DNA of 64,000 nt, taken from the NCBI GenBank assembly GCA_026707745.1, contig JAPOWG010000104.1:1-64000 (forward strand). Direction: 5' to 3'. Shown one piece after another: positions 59,491 to 64,000 of the stretch; position 1 is the first letter of the stretch; the number at the start of each line of letters is the position of its first letter. The position numbers and the translations under genes are program-made. The DNA comes from Chloroflexota bacterium. Its GTDB lineage: Bacteria > Chloroflexota > Anaerolineae > Aggregatilineales > Phototrophicaceae. The notes under the pieces are model-generated. The model was not told the DNA's origin. It did no database searches and saw only the letters and a program-made list of their open reading frames with translations.

Positions 59491-59913
59491 CTCACCCCAA
59501 ACCCCTCTCCCATCAAGGGAGAGGGGCTTTTTTCGTCGCGAAGCGCACGGTTGTTAAGGCGCGGGATTGGACATCAGGTTAGCATGGTCGGGTTGTAGCG
59601 CAACGACTGGACAGTCGTGGTTTGAGTCACCCTCACCCCAAACCCCTCTCCCATCAAGGGAGAGGGGCTTTTTTCGTCGCGAAGCGCACGGTTGTTAAGG
59701 CGCGGGATTGGACATCAGGTTAGCATGGTCGGGTTGTAGCGCAACGACTGGACAGTCGTGGTTTGAGTCACCCTCACCCCAAACCCCTCTCCCATCAAGG
59801 GAGAGGGGCTTTTTTCGTCGCGAAGCGCACGGTTGTTAAGGCGCGGGATTGGACATCAGGTTAGCATGGTCGGGTTGTGGCGCAACGACTGGATAGTCGT
59901 GGTTTTTTTTGTT
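59491..59913 (+). repeat. Three tandem 141-bp units, each with a terminator-like hairpin
   Basis: CTCACCCCAAACCCCTCTCCC starts at 59491, 59632 and 59773 (period 141); units 1 and 2 read identical, unit 3 diverges at its end. Confidence 0.95.
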
Positions 59914-60041
59914 ACCACAAAGGCGCGAATAGTGATGGGACTAGGGACGGCAACGCTCGAGTTGCCCGTCCTCCGGATTCACAACTCCACTTTTGCCACG
60001 CGGGCACGCTATAATGACACAATCGGAGTAAGAGTACGCCC

Positions 60042-60896
60042 ATGAATCGACGCCAGCAATCCAGAATCGAAAGTATCGTCAAGCAGCGAATCGCGCGGGT
60101 CACCGCCTTGGCAGGCGGCATGATCAGTGAGGTGCTCAAAATTGAATTTCGTAATGATGACGCGCTCGTGGCCAAAATCGGCGACGGCGCCCACGATTTG
60201 CGCATTGAAGGGTACATGCTCCGGTATCTCCGGGAGAAAAGCAACCTGCCTGTACCGGAGGTGTACTATGAGAAAGCCGATCTCTTGCTCATGGAGTTTA
60301 TCGACGGTCTGACCGAGTGGGATTCGGCCAGCCTGGCTCAACTGGGACATCTGCTGGCAAACTGCCATCAGATCGGCGCGGGTTCTTATGGATTGGAGCG
60401 AGATACGCTAATCGGTCCTTTGCATCAGCCAAACGAGCAATCGGAATCCTGGATCGAGTTCTTTCGCGAGCATAGACTCCAATACATGATAGGCGTAGCG
60501 CGCGAATCAGGACATCTGCCGTCTCGGTTACACGGGCGACTCGCCGAATTCGCCGACAAAATCGAGCGATACTTGATCGAACCGCAGAATCCCGTCCTCA
60601 TTCACGGTGACATGTGGAGAACGAATGTCATCGTACGCGACGGCAGTATCGCCGGCATCATTGATCCGGCGCTCTATTACGCTCATAACGAAATGGAACT
60701 CGCCTACATGACGCTCTTCAATGGCGTCGGAAGGGAATTCTTTGCCGCGTATCGCGAGATACAGCCGATCGAGAATGCCTTCTTTGATACCCGCCGACAT
60801 GTGTATAATCTGTATCCACTGCTGGTTCATCTGACGATTTTCGGCGCTAAGTATCTGCAGCCCCTCGATGCCACACTAAGGCGGTTTTCAATATGA
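60042..60896 (+). CDS. Fructosamine/ketosamine-3-kinase family protein
   Basis: LLMEFIDGLTEWDSASLAQLGHLLANCHQIG; PVLIHGDMWRTNVIVRDGSIAGIIDPALYYAHNEMELAYMTLFNG. Confidence 0.88.
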   Translation: MNRRQQSRIESIVKQRIARVTALAGGMISEVLKIEFRNDDALVAKIGDGAHDLRIEGYMLRYLREKSNLPVPEVYYEKADLLLMEFIDGLTEWDSASLAQLGHLLANCHQIGAGSYGLERDTLIGPLHQPNEQSESWIEFFREHRLQYMIGVARESGHLPSRLHGRLAEFADKIERYLIEPQNPVLIHGDMWRTNVIVRDGSIAGIIDPALYYAHNEMELAYMTLFNGVGREFFAAYREIQPIENAFFDTRRHVYNLYPLLVHLTIFGAKYLQPLDATLRRFSI

Positions 60897-61013
60897 CTTG
60901 TCCTGGGTATTATGCATAGGGAAATTCGTACATACTGCATATAGAGTGTCCCGCTCTTAGCCGCTAAAGTTCAGGGGCTGCACGAGTCTTTGAAGCGATG
61001 GAACGGTCTCAAG

Positions 61014-61073
61014 ATGATTCGAATCAGTGCTGCACGCACAAGCAAGAAGGCCAAGAAGAACCCTACCCACTAG
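61014..61073 (+). CDS. Candidate Lys leader peptide: MIRISAARTSKKAKKNPTH
   Basis: 19-codon ORF with AAG AAG GCC AAG AAG, ending 37 nt before an intrinsic terminator upstream of lysW. Confidence 0.55.
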   Translation: MIRISAARTSKKAKKNPTH

Positions 61074-61110
61074 CTTGGGCTTGTTTGTGTTGATCGAAAT
61101 TTGAACGCAT

Positions 61111-61134
61111 ACCCGCCCAGATGGCGGGTTTTTT
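61111..61134 (+). terminator. Intrinsic terminator (candidate attenuator) before lysW
   Basis: ACCCGCC-cagat-GGCGGGT-TTTTT. Confidence 0.85.
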
Positions 61135-61191
61135 AATTCGAGCAGCCTTACTATAGTTAGCCGCTGGCAACAGTTGCAGGAGATACTCAAA

Positions 61192-61368
61192 ATGACGAAT
61201 GAAGCGCCCCTCTGTCCAGAATGTGATGCCGAAGTTGATATTCCCGGCGATGCCATGGAAAACGAATTGTTGTCTTGCCTGGAATGTGGTATCGAGCTGG
61301 AAATCATGAGCCTTGATCCCATTGAACTGGAACTCGCGCCGGAGGTTGAGGAAGACTGGGGAGAATAG
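61192..61368 (+). CDS. lysW: Alpha-aminoadipate carrier protein LysW
   Basis: CPECDAEVDIP zinc-ribbon, CLECGIELE, C-terminal EEDWGE motif. Confidence 0.94.
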   Translation: MTNEAPLCPECDAEVDIPGDAMENELLSCLECGIELEIMSLDPIELELAPEVEEDWGE

Positions 61369-61373
61369 CAATC

Positions 61374-62252
61374 ATGCGTGTTGCCCTGCTTGTCACCCAT
61401 ATACGCGCCGAGGAGAAACTGATACTCGCGGCATTCAACAATCGCGCTATCAGCCCGGATATCATTCTCGACCGCGAACTCAACTTCAACATTTCGGAAG
61501 GACCGCAGCAATTGGCGCCAAGCGGAATCGCCTGGCGCGAATACGACATGGTATTCGAACGCTGCGTCAGCACGTCGCGCGGGATGTATGCCCTGGCGAT
61601 ACTCAATAGTTGGGGCCTGCGCACGTTCAATACTTACGAGACCGCCGCCATATGCGGGGACAAGCTACGGACCAGTATTGCGCTCACTCTGCACGGTGTG
61701 CCTCAGCCGCATACGCGCGTCGCATTCACGCCGGAAAGCGCGATGCAAGCCATAGAGATCGTTGAGTACCCGGCAGTATTGAAGCCGGTAACCGGTTCCT
61801 GGGGCCGTCTGTTGGCGCGCGTACACAACAGAGATAGCGCCGAGGCCATCCTGGAACATCGACAGACTTTGGGCGACTACAACCACCACATCTATTACGT
61901 GCAGGAATACGTCGACAAACCGGGTCGCGATATACGCGCTTTTGTGGTGGGCAATCGCACCATCGCCGCCATCTACCGCGCGTCCAACCATTGGATCACC
62001 AATACCGCCCGCGGCGGCCTGGCGAGCAATTGCCCGGTGACCGAGAGCTTAAACGAGATCTGCGTTCGCGCGGCGGAGGCGGTCGGGGGCGGCATCCTGG
62101 CTATTGACTTGCTGGAAGACGCGGGGGGCAAATTCATCGTCAACGAAATCAACCATACGATGGAATTCCGCAATAGCAGCAAACCGACAGGTGTGGACAT
62201 CGCCCAGGAAGTCATCGACTTTGTTATCGGGGAAGTAGGAGTGGTCGCGTGA
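61374..62252 (+). CDS. lysX: LysW--alpha-aminoadipate ligase LysX (ATP-grasp)
   Basis: EYPAVLKPVTGSWGRLLARV; FIVNEINHTMEFRNSSKPTGVDIAQEVIDF; directly after lysW. Confidence 0.93.
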   Translation: MRVALLVTHIRAEEKLILAAFNNRAISPDIILDRELNFNISEGPQQLAPSGIAWREYDMVFERCVSTSRGMYALAILNSWGLRTFNTYETAAICGDKLRTSIALTLHGVPQPHTRVAFTPESAMQAIEIVEYPAVLKPVTGSWGRLLARVHNRDSAEAILEHRQTLGDYNHHIYYVQEYVDKPGRDIRAFVVGNRTIAAIYRASNHWITNTARGGLASNCPVTESLNEICVRAAEAVGGGILAIDLLEDAGGKFIVNEINHTMEFRNSSKPTGVDIAQEVIDFVIGEVGVVA

Positions 62253-63274
62253 TTCAAGCGGGGATCGTGGGCGGCAGCGGCTATACAGGCGGGGAGTTGC
62301 TGCGTCTGTTGCATTTTCATCCCGAAGTCGAGGTGCGGCAGATTACCAGTCGTGAGCACACCGGCCGCTACATTCACAGCGTGCATCCCAATCTTCGTGA
62401 TGTATCCAGGTTGAAGTTTAGCCATCCCGACAGTCTGGAAGCTTGCGATATGCTTTTTTTGGCGATGCCGCACGGTACTGCCGCGCGTCAAATCGATCAT
62501 TTCGCCGCGCTAGCGCCAAAGCTCATTGATCTTTCGGCGGATTTCCGCCTAGACTGTTTGGCCAGTTATCAGCGTTGGTATGGCGAAGATCATCCCGCGC
62601 CACGCTGGCTGGATCGATTCGTTTACGGATTGCCGGAGGTTTATCGTGAAAGCTTGACCGGCGCGAATTTCGTCAGCGGCGTGGGCTGCAACGCGACCGT
62701 CATTAACCTGGCTCTCTTGCCGCTTGTCCATGCCGGCTTGCTGGAACGCGCGGTGGCCGAGATCAAAGTGGGATCATCCGAAGGCGGAAACAAAGCCAAC
62801 GCCGGGTCCCATCATCCGATCCGAAGCGGCGCCGTGCGTACTTATAAAGCTACAGGTCATCGACACAAGGGCGAAGTTGAACTGGTACTGGGGGCGGAGC
62901 TCCCAATTGACTTCGCCGTTACCGCCATCGAGATGGTTCGCGGCGTTCACCTTCTGGCGCACTGTTACCTGAACGAGCCGCAGGTCGAGCGCGACATATG
63001 GAAGCTGTATCGCGCTCACTATCGCGACGAGCCTTTCCTGCGATTGGTCAGCGGCAAAACCGGATTACATCGCTTGCCGGAACCGCGCGTGGTTGCCGGC
63101 AGCAATTTCTGCGATATTGGCTTTGAGTTGGACGCGGACGGCAGGCACCTGGTGGTGGTCGCGGCCTTGGACAATTTGGGCAAGGGCGCCGCGGGCACAG
63201 CCGTCCAGTGCCTGAATCTTATGTTCGAACTCGACGAGACTGCGGGACTGGCCTTCCCGGGGCTCTATCCCTAG
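62249..63274 (+). CDS. lysY: LysW-aminoadipate-6-phosphate reductase LysY (ArgC paralogue)
   Basis: GIVGGSGYTGGELLRLLHFHPEVE; GVGCNATVINLALLPL; KVGSSEGGNKANAGSHHPIRSGAVRTYKATGHRH. Confidence 0.93.
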   Translation: MIQAGIVGGSGYTGGELLRLLHFHPEVEVRQITSREHTGRYIHSVHPNLRDVSRLKFSHPDSLEACDMLFLAMPHGTAARQIDHFAALAPKLIDLSADFRLDCLASYQRWYGEDHPAPRWLDRFVYGLPEVYRESLTGANFVSGVGCNATVINLALLPLVHAGLLERAVAEIKVGSSEGGNKANAGSHHPIRSGAVRTYKATGHRHKGEVELVLGAELPIDFAVTAIEMVRGVHLLAHCYLNEPQVERDIWKLYRAHYRDEPFLRLVSGKTGLHRLPEPRVVAGSNFCDIGFELDADGRHLVVVAALDNLGKGAAGTAVQCLNLMFELDETAGLAFPGLYP

Positions 63275-63288
63275 AGATGGGCGCGAAG

Positions 63289-64000
63289 ATGACTCGTGAC
63301 AGATTGCTGGTAGTTAAAATCGGCGGCGGCGCGGGCTTGGACCTGCCCGCGACTTCCGACGATTTGGCCTTGATTGCCGGGCAGCGCGCCCTGGTTGTGG
63401 TCCATGGCGTTAGCGCGATCATGGATCAACTGTGCCGGGACCTGGGTATCGAAGTTCAATCGCTGACATCGCCGTCCGGTCATAGTTCTCGCTACACGCC
63501 GCCCGCCGTGCGCGACATCTATGTACGCGCTTCAGAATCGGCGAATCAACGCGTGGTATCCGCCCTGCGGCAACGAGGCGTCAATGCGCTGGGCATGTCG
63601 GGAAACGAAGTTGTGATCAGCGCCAGACGAAAAAAAGCGATCCGCGCTGTCATTAATGGGCGCGTTCGTATCGTGCGCGATGATTGCAGCGGCTCGATAC
63701 AATCCGTGCATACCGACGTCCTTCAATCCGCGCTTGATAAGGGACAATTGCCCGTCTTGCCGCCAATGGCAAGCAGCGATGATGGTCTGCTCAATGTCGA
63801 CGGCGACCGCGCCGGCGCAGCCGCCGCGGCGGCGCTGGCTGCCGATACGCTGGTTATTCTCAGCAATGTCAAAGGTTTGTATCGCGAGTTTCCAGACGAA
63901 TCATCGTTCGTCTCGGAAGTGGCGCGTTCGCAGATTGACAGCGCGGAATCATGGGCACAGGGACGCATGAAACGCAAAATAATAGCGGCTCGCGAGGCGC
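63289..64000 (+). CDS. lysZ: LysW-aminoadipate kinase LysZ (ArgB paralogue), 3' end outside window
   Basis: Open frame to the window end, absent from the ORF track because it has no stop: RLLVVKIGGGAGLD; LVVVHGVSAIMDQLCRDLGI; LNVDGDRAGAAAAAALAADTLVILSNVKGLYREFPD. Confidence 0.92.
   Translation, partial: MTRDRLLVVKIGGGAGLDLPATSDDLALIAGQRALVVVHGVSAIMDQLCRDLGIEVQSLTSPSGHSSRYTPPAVRDIYVRASESANQRVVSALRQRGVNALGMSGNEVVISARRKKAIRAVINGRVRIVRDDCSGSIQSVHTDVLQSALDKGQLPVLPPMASSDDGLLNVDGDRAGAAAAAALAADTLVILSNVKGLYREFPDESSFVSEVARSQIDSAESWAQGRMKRKIIAAREA

Noticed and set aside
59491-59913. CRISPR array
   Set aside because: Repeats are 141 bp and contiguous with no unique spacers; no cas genes nearby.
1-64000. 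tRNA/rRNA genes, phage, or defence system
   Set aside because: No convincing tRNA T-loop plus acceptor stem, no rRNA, and no transposase, integrase, restriction or toxin-antitoxin signatures recognised by eye; a tRNAscan/DefenseFinder run would be needed to be certain.

Overview
This 64-kb window looks like a bacterial chromosome segment, probably Chloroflexota-like (inferred from gene content only). It is densely coded, with about 55 credible CDSs. Main blocks: the C-terminal part of gltB; a PucR-type regulator; ileS; three tandem membrane-TPR genes; alaX and GNAT genes; rsmD; a long minus-strand operon argC-argB-argD-argJ-carA-carB-hpt-cca; rpoD/sigA; ftsK; SRAP; psuG; a B12-binding radical SAM protein and its DUF2344 partner; a membrane MurF-like ligase plus ddl; a compact peptidoglycan-salvage operon (MFS, NagZ, serine hydrolase, MurK/NagK-like kinase, MurQ, NagA); fabD; rpmF; and, at the right edge, lysW-lysX-lysY-lysZ (LysW carrier-protein lysine pathway, lysZ cut by the window end). 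The most interesting signals are non-coding. Three short upstream ORFs look like amino-acid-specific leader peptides. (1) A 40-aa leaderless-looking ORF with an Arg cluster (PRTRPRR) lies just after a consensus promoter and is followed by an intrinsic terminator before argC. (2) A 19-aa ORF MIRISAARTSKKAKKNPTH lies upstream of an intrinsic terminator before lysW. (3) A 21-aa ORF MVSLREVLAPRVIAIVMRTKG with a perfect Shine-Dalgarno precedes ileS, and its Ile/Val codons form one arm of a 13-bp hairpin. Together they suggest ribosome-mediated attenuation of Arg, Lys and Ile-tRNA genes. The window also has an ~87-bp four-copy repeat family, a three-copy palindromic interspersed element, and a 141-bp tandem triplication carrying a terminator-like hairpin. 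No tRNA, rRNA, CRISPR array or intact mobile element was seen. All product calls come from motif recognition by eye; no database search was run.
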